Origin: Candidatus Parabeggiatoa sp. nov. 3
Lineage (GTDB): Bacteria > Pseudomonadota > Gammaproteobacteria > Beggiatoales > Beggiatoaceae
Assembly: GCA_003645185.1 (NCBI GenBank)
Contig: QNEL01000007.1
Span: 1-40,462 of the forward strand
Length of the DNA stretch: 40,462 bases
Direction: 5' to 3'
Positions 33,501-40,462 of this stretch are shown in pieces. The stretch's first letter is position 1; the number at the start of each line of letters is the position of its first letter. The position numbers and the translations under genes were made by a program. The notes under the pieces were generated by a model. That model was given only the letters and a program-made list of their open reading frames with translations. It was not told the DNA's origin and searched no databases.

Positions 33501-33547
33501 ATCGTGATGATTGGGAACTGAATCTGGGAACGATGGTGATTGAATAA
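30524..33547 (+). CDS. secreted propeller protein with a degenerate C13/caspase-like domain
   Basis: 1007 residues. A signal peptide (SLCAVLILCLFSHLLTA) is followed by about 13 repeats of ~43 residues with the pattern W-x-V-F-N-T-x-N-S-D-L-P then GGLWIGT-x-x-GGLAH (residues about 45-645). These are two-component-regulator propeller (Reg_prop) blades, enough for two propellers. Residues 646-880 resemble the caspase-like C13 peptidase domain of filamentous sulfur bacteria. The expected His-Gly is replaced (V751-A-D-S754), and the expected Cys in the D-A-C-x-S-G motif is Ser797 (IESSRAG, 794-800). It should therefore be non-peptidase. A last ~100-residue beta domain contains the cysteines FCLNGCFA. 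It may form a binding scaffold in the envelope. It is followed 120 bp later by another secreted protein, possibly in one operon. Confidence 0.85.
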   Translation: MIFNFKNSLSLCAVLILCLFSHLLTADILRNNAIWEVFTNRSSVLAIEPSKETEMLWVGTVGGLEQRDLKTGQLMRVLTNLDGLPSNNIRALLADDGGLWIGTQDAGLAYLTHEGQWQVFNTDNSDLPHDTIHVLISDERGGLWIGTDEGGLAHLNASAKWQVFNTDNSDLPHNYVKALVSDGSGGVWVGGAGIAHLDNRGRGEVFDTENSGLPLNGILALASDGEGGLWVSTYEIEEGERQYGGLTHFTRSGEWQVFNSSNSELPYNGIYALVNDGSGGVWIATIKAGLVHKTNRDDWTHFDPHNSKLPDNTVYSLVADNNGNLWVGTDLGLARKNNRDEWLVFNDDNSDLPDNIVQAFISDEAGGLWIGTRFGGVTYFSAAGDWESFNTENSALPTNDVNALLNDGNGGIWIGTYGSGLAQRRSTGKWKVFNTLNSDLPKNEINAFVDDGSGGVWIATDEGGLAHLNAAAQWAVFNSDNSDLPNNDVNIVISDGKGGLWMGTNEGLAHFDARSQWQVFNIVNSDLPANQIVALANDDKGGIWVGTYKGGLAHFNGSSQWQIFNTSNSDLPDDTVVGLVPENEGLWVATLRGGLTYKNNRGKWTTFNTDNSSIPTNILLTLMSDGYNGLWIGLSWGGGLAHLSFGNPLSGEHAAILIHPKLRNRSEIKHLSNKKIVGHIYHALSERYYTHEEIYFLSYDVLDVNGDSITDRQVVDALKNREPMNLEDIRQAFNWAKTQGSLNEPLLMTIVADSLSDGQLILNADPMVSLSGTDLKTVLDDYQQTTSNEVIVVIESSRAGRLIPQLENEAYKGKRIIITSTDADKPTQHQDVLGTDAFSWGYFNALRRGSSFGEAFENNRDKSQTPQLNDDGDGSANGSQDGRIAKRFCLNGCFAPSSAKTVYRNGDILQITLKKELLRDKRKDVYVAIGLPNGGPLFILTRQNELVPFEGTSLSAWEGEDVVVELPVNPDWPRGEYSLYLLRVKKGQEPLANRDDWELNLGTMVIE

Positions 33548-33558
33548 AGATTTAGATC

Positions 33559-33591
33559 AAACCTGACAGGTTTTGAAAACCTGTCAGGTTT
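33559..33591. repeat. AAACCTGACAGG double palindrome between secreted-protein genes
   Basis: A 33-base palindrome (AAACCTGACAGGTTTT G AAAACCTGTCAGGTTT), each half itself near-palindromic. It follows the propeller gene stop by 12 bases and could act as a terminator-like hairpin, although no T-run follows. A partial TACCCACCCTAC arm lies at 33603. Confidence 0.8.
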
Positions 33592-33667
33592 TCACGAAGC
33601 TCTACCCACCCTACGAAATATTCATTTATTTCAATTTTATTATGACATTTAACGGAGGAATATTTAA

Positions 33668-36600
33668 ATGAAGTTAAAAACAAACGCGCTCGCAACGGCC
33701 ATTGCGCTGTCATTAGCGAGTGGGCCGCCAGTTTTGGCGGAAACCAGTACTGTCGAAGGACAACTGATCCTTGATAAGACGAGCATCAAGGAAAGTGAGA
33801 CGATCAATCTCAGCTTACTGGGTTTAAATCAAGATGGTCAAGTCGACCGTTTTGGCGAAGCCAACGGTTCTACCATCATGGCAGTCATCAATAGCATCAA
33901 AGGCGAAATTCAAGGGGGCAGTCTGCGTCCAGGTGCGATCCCAAAAGATACTGATCCTTATGATGGCTATTTTGCTTCCCAAGTCAAGTATGTCAAACTG
34001 GCACAAGGTGTCGGGCGGGTAAGTATTTTATACCCTTGTGATACCGTGACGACTATCGGTGAGAATACGACAGATACGGTTACAGTGTATCTGCAAGAAA
34101 GAGTCCCTACCAGCGAAGGTGGTGTGAACTTTGTACCAATTGGTGAGCCGATTGAGAAAACCATTTCCATTGCGGAAAGCTGTGGAACGAAATTGGCCCT
34201 TAAAATAGATGAAGTTGAAATCAATCCCGAGGATGAGGAAGCTAAAGTCGAGGATAGAGCAGATGGTGGTATTACAATTTGGATGACAGCAGGTAAAGGC
34301 GGTACGAAAATTCATGTTAAGGATGAGAATTTTGGTAAGCTGCGACGTGGGAAACGTGCTCCACGCAACATCAGAGTGGACTTGGATTTTGAGTCAGAAG
34401 AACTAGGTGTGGATGGCAAAAAAGCTGATGGCGAACCTGAATACACTTATACGGGCAAAATGATACGAGGCGAAGCGATCATCACGTTAGATGAGAAGAT
34501 TACCAAGAGAGGTACTTATGATCTAACGATCTCGCCTGAAGATGGCGAAGAGGAAGAAACGGATGCCCTGAAGCCTCCAAAAAATAAGCTTGTTGTGCGT
34601 CCAAGAAAACAAGCGCGTGGTTTAAGACTCGATTCTGATAGAGAACGTATCACGATGCCGTCTCCTGACATTTTTGATGCCTACGGTGAATGTCCCTACA
34701 CTTTTCCGGAAAACCAAGTATGCTACGGTGCCGAGATCACGTTGACGGTACTGGATGAATTTGGAAACAGAATTGAGAACACGAAAAATAATGATTTTAG
34801 AGTGTCGGTGATTGATCAGGAAGGCGTGGCAAGCAACTCTGCTCTTAAATTCAAAGTGGAGAAAGGCAGTAGTTATGGCAAAGCAAATCCCACTATCCTC
34901 GAAACAGATACGGGTATCGAAACAGAACGTCTTGATAAGTTCTTGGGTAATCAAAAAGATGAAATTCTCAGATTAGGTACCACCTCATTAGTCGCACAGG
35001 CTGAACATTCTGGGATTACTGACTCCGAACCCTTGGCTATTGAAGTGATAAAAGACGCATTACTGGTGGAAGTGTTAGGGCCAGAACAATCGCACAAAGT
35101 CGGTACTGAGTTTGAAGCCTTTATTCTCAGAGTCGGTAATGGCCTCGGTCAAGTGTACTTGCAGGATAAAGAGGAAGTCGTCGATTATCACAGCATCGGC
35201 AATAAACCAACGCATGATCCGGGTTCTGTCGAAGTACTCACTCAGGCAGGAGAGAGCAGAAGCTTTTCTCGTCTCCCTGATGGCACAGATAAGGTGGAAG
35301 CCTTCTTTAAACAGGACAGCCAGGGAAGTAGAAGCTATATCGTTTCTGATACTGCGGGTCAATATTCTGAAGTGCGATTAGTTAACGCTTGGGAAATCAA
35401 GCCGGGAGCCGTGAACCAAATCGCCTTAAAAGATTATGAAGGAAACAAAGTCGAAATCAAGCCGGTTTTGATATCGGCTGAGAAACGCTATAAAACCAGC
35501 ATCCGAGAAAACGCATTTGAGGTATTTGATGTTTATGGTAATTTGATTACCCATACCAGAACGACCAGTATGGTGTTGGATAGCTTTGGGAATCCGAATA
35601 CGAGCTACCATCAGTTAGATTTAGGCCAAGTGAGGGCAAAAACAGAACAAGGTTATGTCCAGTATTCTGCGGGAGATGATTACGGAAACGTAGGCGGAAG
35701 TGGGCTGATTGAAGTGGTTTATGGCAAGGGATTTTTCGGTCAGAACACTATTGAACTGAGTTTTACTCATCCGGGTTTAACTGACAAGAAGATCTATGTC
35801 ACTTCTGATGTGCCGTCACTTGAGGAACCAGAAGAAGATAAAAAAGGCAGTATTAAAGCCTACATTGAAACCACAAACATTCCTGTGGATGGTGAAGTGG
35901 CCGTGACTTTGGAAACAAGCTTAAAGAATGTTGCAATTCTGTTTAGCGGAAAGGCAGGCGATGATTTAGTCCCTAATGTGTACGAATTGGTTTGGGATGA
36001 TGCGCCATTCAGTGAGCAACAGTGTGATAAGGCAGGGGGCACATTTGAGAATGACGAGTGTCAAATCACAGAAACACACTGTCAAGCAAGCGGTTACCTC
36101 TTCTTTAAAGACAAGTGTCAAGAACAAGAAGAGAAGCTCCTCGGTTCGGGTAGTACATTGGATATCACAGATGTGCGTGATAAAAAAGTATTAGTGGTCA
36201 AAGCTGGGCCTCGTGAAGGACAGTTTAGCATCACCTTTACAGATCCGAATAACCCTGAGATCGAAGAATCTCTGACGTTCAACGTCACAAAAAGCGCACA
36301 AGAACCTGTTGGGCCAACAGAGCCTGAGCCAACAGAACCGACTGATCCAACAGAACCGACTGATCCAACAGAACCGGATGACTCAAAACCTGTCCCCGCT
36401 ACACAAGAAGAATGCCGTGCTGAAGGCTACCTCTGGGATAACGAGGCTTGTGAGGCCTTGCCAACAGTCAATAATCTTATTGCGAACGGTAAGACACCTA
36501 TGCTCTTACCAGATGGTCAATATGCTACGGCAGATGCAAAAATCACTGGCGGATTTAATATTGGCGCGAACTATGAGGCTTCGCCAGCTTTTAGTTTAGC

Positions 36601-36982
36601 AGATAGCGCCGATGTGACACTGGTCAGTATCATTCAATTTGATCCAAGCCATGTTGGGGAAACGGTTGATATATTGGCCGTATTCAGTTACGCGATCACT
36701 AATCCCCTTGCAATTGGTGGGACGGTTGATACGCTCTGGTATGTGCTTTCAGAAAGTCAAGGGCTGACACCTTTTGAGAGTATTGACAGTTTAGAAGCGT
36801 TTATGCCCAAATACGAGATAACTGAGGAAAGCAATCCTCTAGTGCTAGGGCCCTATCCTTTTGGAAATTTCAATAGTGATAATTTCAGCCCAGGCACATT
36901 GGGTTTTCAGTTTGGTTATCGTTTAGAAGCCGGTCAGATCATTTACAATGGTCAACCTATTTCTCTGATCATGCTGCCTTGA
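33668..36982 (+). CDS. large secreted protein of unknown function, Cys-loop and Thr-Pro linker
   Basis: 1104 residues, with ACGGAGGAAT before the ATG. The signal peptide (ALATAIALSLASGPPVLA) ends near residue 24. The body is strand-rich and acidic with spaced blocks such as LTVLDEFGNRIENTKNNDFR and AFEVFDVYGNLITHT, which look like Ig-like/beta-sandwich modules. A C-x11-C motif with inner C-x3-G-[YT]-x-[FW] occurs three times: CDKAGGTFENDEC, CQASGYLFFKDKC and CRAEGYLWDNEAC. The third lies after a Thr-Pro linker (about 880-905, repeats of TEPTDP). The final 160 residues form a separate domain ending LIMLP. I recognise no enzyme. Probably a surface or matrix protein, perhaps co-expressed with the propeller protein before it. 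Confidence 0.75.
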   Translation: MKLKTNALATAIALSLASGPPVLAETSTVEGQLILDKTSIKESETINLSLLGLNQDGQVDRFGEANGSTIMAVINSIKGEIQGGSLRPGAIPKDTDPYDGYFASQVKYVKLAQGVGRVSILYPCDTVTTIGENTTDTVTVYLQERVPTSEGGVNFVPIGEPIEKTISIAESCGTKLALKIDEVEINPEDEEAKVEDRADGGITIWMTAGKGGTKIHVKDENFGKLRRGKRAPRNIRVDLDFESEELGVDGKKADGEPEYTYTGKMIRGEAIITLDEKITKRGTYDLTISPEDGEEEETDALKPPKNKLVVRPRKQARGLRLDSDRERITMPSPDIFDAYGECPYTFPENQVCYGAEITLTVLDEFGNRIENTKNNDFRVSVIDQEGVASNSALKFKVEKGSSYGKANPTILETDTGIETERLDKFLGNQKDEILRLGTTSLVAQAEHSGITDSEPLAIEVIKDALLVEVLGPEQSHKVGTEFEAFILRVGNGLGQVYLQDKEEVVDYHSIGNKPTHDPGSVEVLTQAGESRSFSRLPDGTDKVEAFFKQDSQGSRSYIVSDTAGQYSEVRLVNAWEIKPGAVNQIALKDYEGNKVEIKPVLISAEKRYKTSIRENAFEVFDVYGNLITHTRTTSMVLDSFGNPNTSYHQLDLGQVRAKTEQGYVQYSAGDDYGNVGGSGLIEVVYGKGFFGQNTIELSFTHPGLTDKKIYVTSDVPSLEEPEEDKKGSIKAYIETTNIPVDGEVAVTLETSLKNVAILFSGKAGDDLVPNVYELVWDDAPFSEQQCDKAGGTFENDECQITETHCQASGYLFFKDKCQEQEEKLLGSGSTLDITDVRDKKVLVVKAGPREGQFSITFTDPNNPEIEESLTFNVTKSAQEPVGPTEPEPTEPTDPTEPTDPTEPDDSKPVPATQEECRAEGYLWDNEACEALPTVNNLIANGKTPMLLPDGQYATADAKITGGFNIGANYEASPAFSLADSADVTLVSIIQFDPSHVGETVDILAVFSYAITNPLAIGGTVDTLWYVLSESQGLTPFESIDSLEAFMPKYEITEESNPLVLGPYPFGNFNSDNFSPGTLGFQFGYRLEAGQIIYNGQPISLIMLP

Positions 36983-37018
36983 TGTTTAATCTGTTCTGGG
37001 TTTAGGTTTCAATTTGCA

Positions 37019-37050
37019 AGCCCCTTGGCGTATGCCTTGGGGCTGTTTGT
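37019..37050 (+). terminator. rho-independent terminator-like hairpin
   Basis: AGCCCC TTGG CGTATG CCTT GGGGCT forms a stem with a TT/TT mismatch, followed by GTTTGTT. It lies about 35 bases after the stop of the 1104-residue protein and probably ends the propeller/secreted-protein transcript. Confidence 0.6.
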
Positions 37051-37186
37051 TATAGAGGCGTTTTGGGTTTTAATAGATGATTGATGGTTTGTATATAATC
37101 CATTGTTAATTTGTGTGTGTTAATTGTGTGTGTTAATTACAAACCTATCAAAGCGTGAACGTTAACAATTAACATGCTATACAAAC

Positions 37187-38479
37187 CTAAAACCTAATCC
37201 CCCAACTCACTGCCAGCTCATACTGCGACATTTCTAAAAAGCTCGTCTGTGGGCCCGTATTGGGATTCATACCCTCTAGCTTTTCAGTCGGCGAGTAAAT
37301 AAAAGTCACGTTGAAATCCACTTTTTTTGAAAGCGCTGTACTTAAACCAAAAGTATAATGCGTTCTAATCACGTTAGGCGCTAAAATGTTAAACAAGGCT
37401 TGCGTATTGGGAAACGGGTTATTGGCATGACTATAACCAACACGCAGAGTCAGATCAGGGCTATATTCCCACTGTAACCCCGCTTTCAAAATATTCATAT
37501 CTTCCCAACCAAAACCCAGTCCATCAGGTGTACCCAGTGCAGTCTCGCCCGGCGTAAAAACCAGATTAGAAGGATTGGACAAAGCCTTAACGCCGCTATA
37601 CTCAATGCGTTGATACTCAAGTGCCAAATTCACTTTTGGCATCAGAAGAAGCTTTATCCCCAAATTATAAGTGGCCGGAATATCGAAACTGCCTTCCTCA
37701 GCCAACAGCCCTTTATAATCATCAAACTCACTCATCCACATTTTGGTTTGATAAGAGGCACCCACTGTCAGATGCTTATCAAGTTCACCCAACCAACCTA
37801 TACGTATACCGCCACCATAAGCGTAATTAGTCCCATTATTGGTCAGCTTATCTGGGTACTTTGAAAACGGTTTAAAAGGCTGCAAGCCTTGCGCTTCAAA
37901 TCCCTGAACCGCAAAAATAGGCGCGATACCCAAAGCATGTTGCGCCGTAATCTTTCTGGAGTAAGTCAGCCCAACGAACATTTGCATTAAATCAGCACCG
38001 GTTGGCGAAGAAGCCAAGGTGCTGGGATCAGCCGGATCACTAAAATGCTTAAAAACGGGGCTATCGTACTCCGTATTCATTCCCCCATTGCCCGCCACAA
38101 AAATGCCAATAGCCGTATTGTCATCCAACATACGATTATAGGCCAAATTAGGGATCACAAACCAATCGTTATTGCTTTCATAAGTGCCCTGATCAATTGA
38201 GGCCGGTGGCATCGTCGGTGACGCATCATCATTAGCCGTAAAGCCCCGTTCAGGCATAAAAAACGCCAAACCGTAATCCAAACGATTGCCCACCATAGCC
38301 AATGTGCCGGGATTAGTCATACCACACATCGCACTGAATGTCAGAGCGACGCATGCCCCCCCCATTGATTTCGATTTCGCCCCATAGCCGTTGGCAAAAT
38401 AGCCATTTGTAGCGTAAGCATTTGAAGAAAAAGCCAATGTTAGGCTAAGGCCGAGTAATACTGTTCGACATCTTTTCAT
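37187..38479 (-). CDS. FadL/OMPP1-type outer-membrane transport protein
   Basis: 430 residues from the ATG at 38479, which has AAGGA seven bases upstream; an in-frame ATG at 38515 lacks one. The signal peptide ends near YATNGYFANGYGAKSKSMGG. That first mature segment (N-G-Y-F-x-x-G-x-G-x-K-x-x-x-M-G-G) is the FadL/TodX family signature. Beta strands run throughout, with GGGIRIGWLG, LGIKLLLMPKVNLALEYQRI and a C-terminal strand ending in aromatic-hydrophobic GIRF. FadL porins carry long-chain fatty acids or other hydrophobic compounds across the outer membrane. Substrate here is unknown. Confidence 0.92.
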   Translation of the reverse strand: MKRCRTVLLGLSLTLAFSSNAYATNGYFANGYGAKSKSMGGACVALTFSAMCGMTNPGTLAMVGNRLDYGLAFFMPERGFTANDDASPTMPPASIDQGTYESNNDWFVIPNLAYNRMLDDNTAIGIFVAGNGGMNTEYDSPVFKHFSDPADPSTLASSPTGADLMQMFVGLTYSRKITAQHALGIAPIFAVQGFEAQGLQPFKPFSKYPDKLTNNGTNYAYGGGIRIGWLGELDKHLTVGASYQTKMWMSEFDDYKGLLAEEGSFDIPATYNLGIKLLLMPKVNLALEYQRIEYSGVKALSNPSNLVFTPGETALGTPDGLGFGWEDMNILKAGLQWEYSPDLTLRVGYSHANNPFPNTQALFNILAPNVIRTHYTFGLSTALSKKVDFNVTFIYSPTEKLEGMNPNTGPQTSFLEMSQYELAVSWGIRF

Positions 38480-38573
38480 GTATAAATCCTTATAAAGGGT
38501 TAAATAATAATGCAATGTGGGTGATGATTTTAATCAGCGTTAATCATGATCATCAGTCTAATCAGCGTTCTAT
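38480..38573. repeat. AATCAGCGTTAATCATGATC repeat
   Basis: AATCAGCGTTAATCATGATC, then CAGTCTAATCAGCGTTCTAT (about 38531-38573), is the third copy of the family seen at 12460-12560 and 27300-27458. It lies directly after the stop of the second SPINDLY gene, and the first kilobase-side FadL leader overlaps it. Confidence 0.7.
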
Positions 38574-40319
38574 CTATTGTTTATTTTCCCACATTTCCCG
38601 ATAACGCGCCTCTAAATCCCGTGTAAAAGACACACCATCCATCAGAGGTGATGTCTGCATTTTTTCCCGCATTCCTCCTCGCAACTGCTGCAACGCTTGG
38701 ATATTCCTTGCCAGTTTAACGGCCCGATCAATATACGCGAAAGGCGTATCAACAATCAAATCCGTCAACCCCAACACCGATAATATACTCAATCCTTGTC
38801 GAGAAACCTGCCTCTCCCCCACCAACGTCACCACTGGCACGCCCATCCACAGCGCCTCAAAAGTCGTCGTCCCTCCTGTAAAAGGAAAACTATCCAAAGC
38901 AATATCCACCTCATGATAACTCATCAAATGTTGTGGAGATTGCGTATACTCAGAAACAATCAAGCGATCAGCCGCGAGTCCTAACTCAGCGAACTGCGCC
39001 AGCAAAGCCTCTCTAGTCGCTTGATCCGCAAGACTTTTCGCCTTAATCAACAACTTAGAATCAGGCACTGCCCCTAATATCTGAGCCCAAAGGGCAAACA
39101 ATTCTGCATTCAACTTGCAATAATTATTAAAAGAGCCAAATGTCACATAACCCTGCTCAATTGCCGGCAACTCGCTCACAGGTGGACTATTTTCAATTGG
39201 AGAGTAACAAAAATAACTCCCCTGCATCCTAACAGGCGTTTCTGAATTAAGCGATTCAAGGCCATCAACCGGATCCATGTAACCATCCGTAATGCGATAA
39301 TCAATCATCGTCAAGCCCGTCGTACAAGGATAACCCAAGTAAGTCACTTGCACTGGGGCCGGCCTCATGGCCAACATCAATAAACGATTTTTAGCCGTAT
39401 GCCCCGTTAAATCAACCAAAATATCAATTTGATCTAAACTGATTTGATCTGCCAATTTCCCATTTGAAAGTGCAGCACAATCAAACCAATGATCGACATA
39501 TTGTTGAAGATGGCGCGTCACCTTATCAGTTTGAGGATAACTATAATAACAAAAAATTTCAAACTGCTCATGATCATGGTGTGCCAAAATCGGAGCCATA
39601 AAATAAGCCACCGGATGATCTCGCAAATCTGGAGAAACATAGCCAATTTTTAAGCGGCCCCCACGCGCCACCGAGCGAGATTGCTGATAAAAAGCCTGTG
39701 CCGCCACAGGCAGCGCATATTGCTCATTAAACTGTTGATGTTCAGAAAAAATCCAACTCGCCTCATAACCCACGGCATAATTCAGCGTCGTTAACAAATT
39801 ACTATGAACCTGAGCAATGGGATGGTTTTTCAAAATGGCGCGATAATGCTCAATAGCCTCCCCAATTCTCCCCCCTTCTTTCAAAGCATTCGCCAGATTA
39901 TTCAGAGGCTCCAGCGCATCAGGATTTAAAGCCAAAGCCTGTTCACAAGACTCAATAGCCTTCGTCAACAAGCCCTGTTCCAAAAAAACAACGCCCAAAC
40001 TGATATGAGCATCAACCAAATCCGGTTGTAAATCAATAGCGCGTTGATAATGTTCAAGCGCTTCATCCAGCAAACCCTGATTTTTAAACACTACCCCCAA
40101 ATTACGATAAGCCTCAGCAAAATTAGGATCCAAAGCCAAAACTTGGCGATAACAGGCCAGCGCCTCCTCAAGCTTGCCCTGATCACTCAGCGCATTACCT
40201 AGACTATTATAAAAATTCGGAGCCGTATCATTAATCTGTATAGCCTGCGAGATCAAGTCAACCGCCACATCATAATTTTTAACTTGATAAGCGATAACAG
40301 CTTCTTTTTTCTTACTCAT
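38574..40319 (-). CDS. TPR-SPINDLY (GT41-type) glycosyltransferase, shorter N-terminus
   Basis: 581 residues, starting MSKKKEAVIAYQ. It has about four clear TPR units (for example ALACYRQVLALDPNFAEAYR, ALEHYQRAIDLQPDLVDAHI), then the GT41 catalytic region: LKIGYVSPDLRDHPVAYFMA, VDLTGHTAKNRL, RPAPVQVTYLGYPCTTGL, SFNNYCKLNAELFALW and LDSFPFTGGTTTFEALWMG. Compared with its paralogue at 27459-29192, the basic tail and first TPR unit (about 65-70 residues) are missing, and MSKK joins directly to the AYQVKNYDVAVDLI unit. It should still be catalytically intact. The leader carries a copy of the candidate structured RNA. Confidence 0.93.
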   Translation of the reverse strand: MSKKKEAVIAYQVKNYDVAVDLISQAIQINDTAPNFYNSLGNALSDQGKLEEALACYRQVLALDPNFAEAYRNLGVVFKNQGLLDEALEHYQRAIDLQPDLVDAHISLGVVFLEQGLLTKAIESCEQALALNPDALEPLNNLANALKEGGRIGEAIEHYRAILKNHPIAQVHSNLLTTLNYAVGYEASWIFSEHQQFNEQYALPVAAQAFYQQSRSVARGGRLKIGYVSPDLRDHPVAYFMAPILAHHDHEQFEIFCYYSYPQTDKVTRHLQQYVDHWFDCAALSNGKLADQISLDQIDILVDLTGHTAKNRLLMLAMRPAPVQVTYLGYPCTTGLTMIDYRITDGYMDPVDGLESLNSETPVRMQGSYFCYSPIENSPPVSELPAIEQGYVTFGSFNNYCKLNAELFALWAQILGAVPDSKLLIKAKSLADQATREALLAQFAELGLAADRLIVSEYTQSPQHLMSYHEVDIALDSFPFTGGTTTFEALWMGVPVVTLVGERQVSRQGLSILSVLGLTDLIVDTPFAYIDRAVKLARNIQALQQLRGGMREKMQTSPLMDGVSFTRDLEARYREMWENKQ

Positions 40320-40344
40320 CCATGATCATTTATCCCTGATAATT

Positions 40345-40462
40345 CCATCGAAGTTGATAACTCAAAAACCGAGTTGCAACTGGAGTCCTGGATGGGCTGT
40401 CTCATCCGAACGGCCACTTGTATCCAAGCGACTTAATGGGGGATGCGCGTCAAAAGTCCCTA
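40345..40462 (-). ncRNA. leader of the SPINDLY gene: second copy of the candidate structured RNA
   Basis: On the minus strand, from the window edge toward the gene, the order is GTGGCCGTTC, the hairpin GGATG-AGACAGCC-CATCC, the single-stranded-looking AGGACTCCAGTTGCAA, the hairpin CTCGGTTTTTGAG, then TTATCAAC. The same order, with different stem bases but pairing kept, is at about 15976-16042. It lies 50-140 bases before the SPINDLY start, as a 5' leader or riboswitch-like element would; more of it may lie outside the window. The class is unrecognised. Confidence 0.5.

Overview
The window looks like chromosome from a large sulfur-oxidising gammaproteobacterium of the Beggiatoa/Thioploca/Thiomargarita type. 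This is an inference. It rests on AT-rich DNA full of short interspersed palindromes, two SPINDLY-type (GT41) TPR glycosyltransferases, a propeller protein with a C13/caspase-like domain, a zinc-ribbon RNase HI and a very large hybrid histidine kinase. No rRNA, tRNA, integrase or full-length transposase gene was seen.

Layout. 1-7.5 kb: the 5' part of a secreted Ig-like repeat protein (leftward, running off the window), a MoxR-type AAA ATPase, a 5'-nucleotidase lipoprotein, an ATP-grasp protein and a YhcG/DUF1016 nuclease. 7.6-12.4 kb: a leftward seven-gene Mrp/Mbh-type cation/proton antiporter operon (E, F, G, MbhD-like, MbhE-MnhB fusion, C, D) with no full-length MrpA. It is interrupted twice by tandem repeats. 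12.6-13.9 kb: a metallopeptidase/VWA (DUF2201) protein, the usual partner of the MoxR ATPase 10 kb away.

13.9-21.1 kb is an accessory region built on decaying partial copies of the 5' end of the DUF2201 gene and its upstream DNA (copies B and C, plus a fourth fragment of the upstream DNA). Between the copies lie a vapBC-like toxin-antitoxin pair, a minisatellite framed by inverted repeats, a candidate structured RNA, and a two-gene Septu-like defence operon. The Septu ATPase carries an extra N-terminal PUA/EVE-like domain. Also present are a second antitoxin with a truncated PIN toxin, and the stump of a second Septu-type ATPase cut by a small inverted-repeat element. Because the duplicated segments can be compared, several short elements can be seen as filled and empty sites.

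21.1-40.5 kb: a TPR-OmpA protein, a 1585-residue hybrid kinase with three receiver domains, two SPINDLY proteins, the zinc-ribbon RNase HI, a secreted propeller protein whose caspase-like domain has lost both catalytic residues, a 1104-residue secreted protein, and a FadL-type outer-membrane porin. The leader of the last SPINDLY gene carries a second copy of part of the candidate structured RNA. The genes suggest a cell surface, signalling and ion-homeostasis segment with one defence/repeat hot spot.
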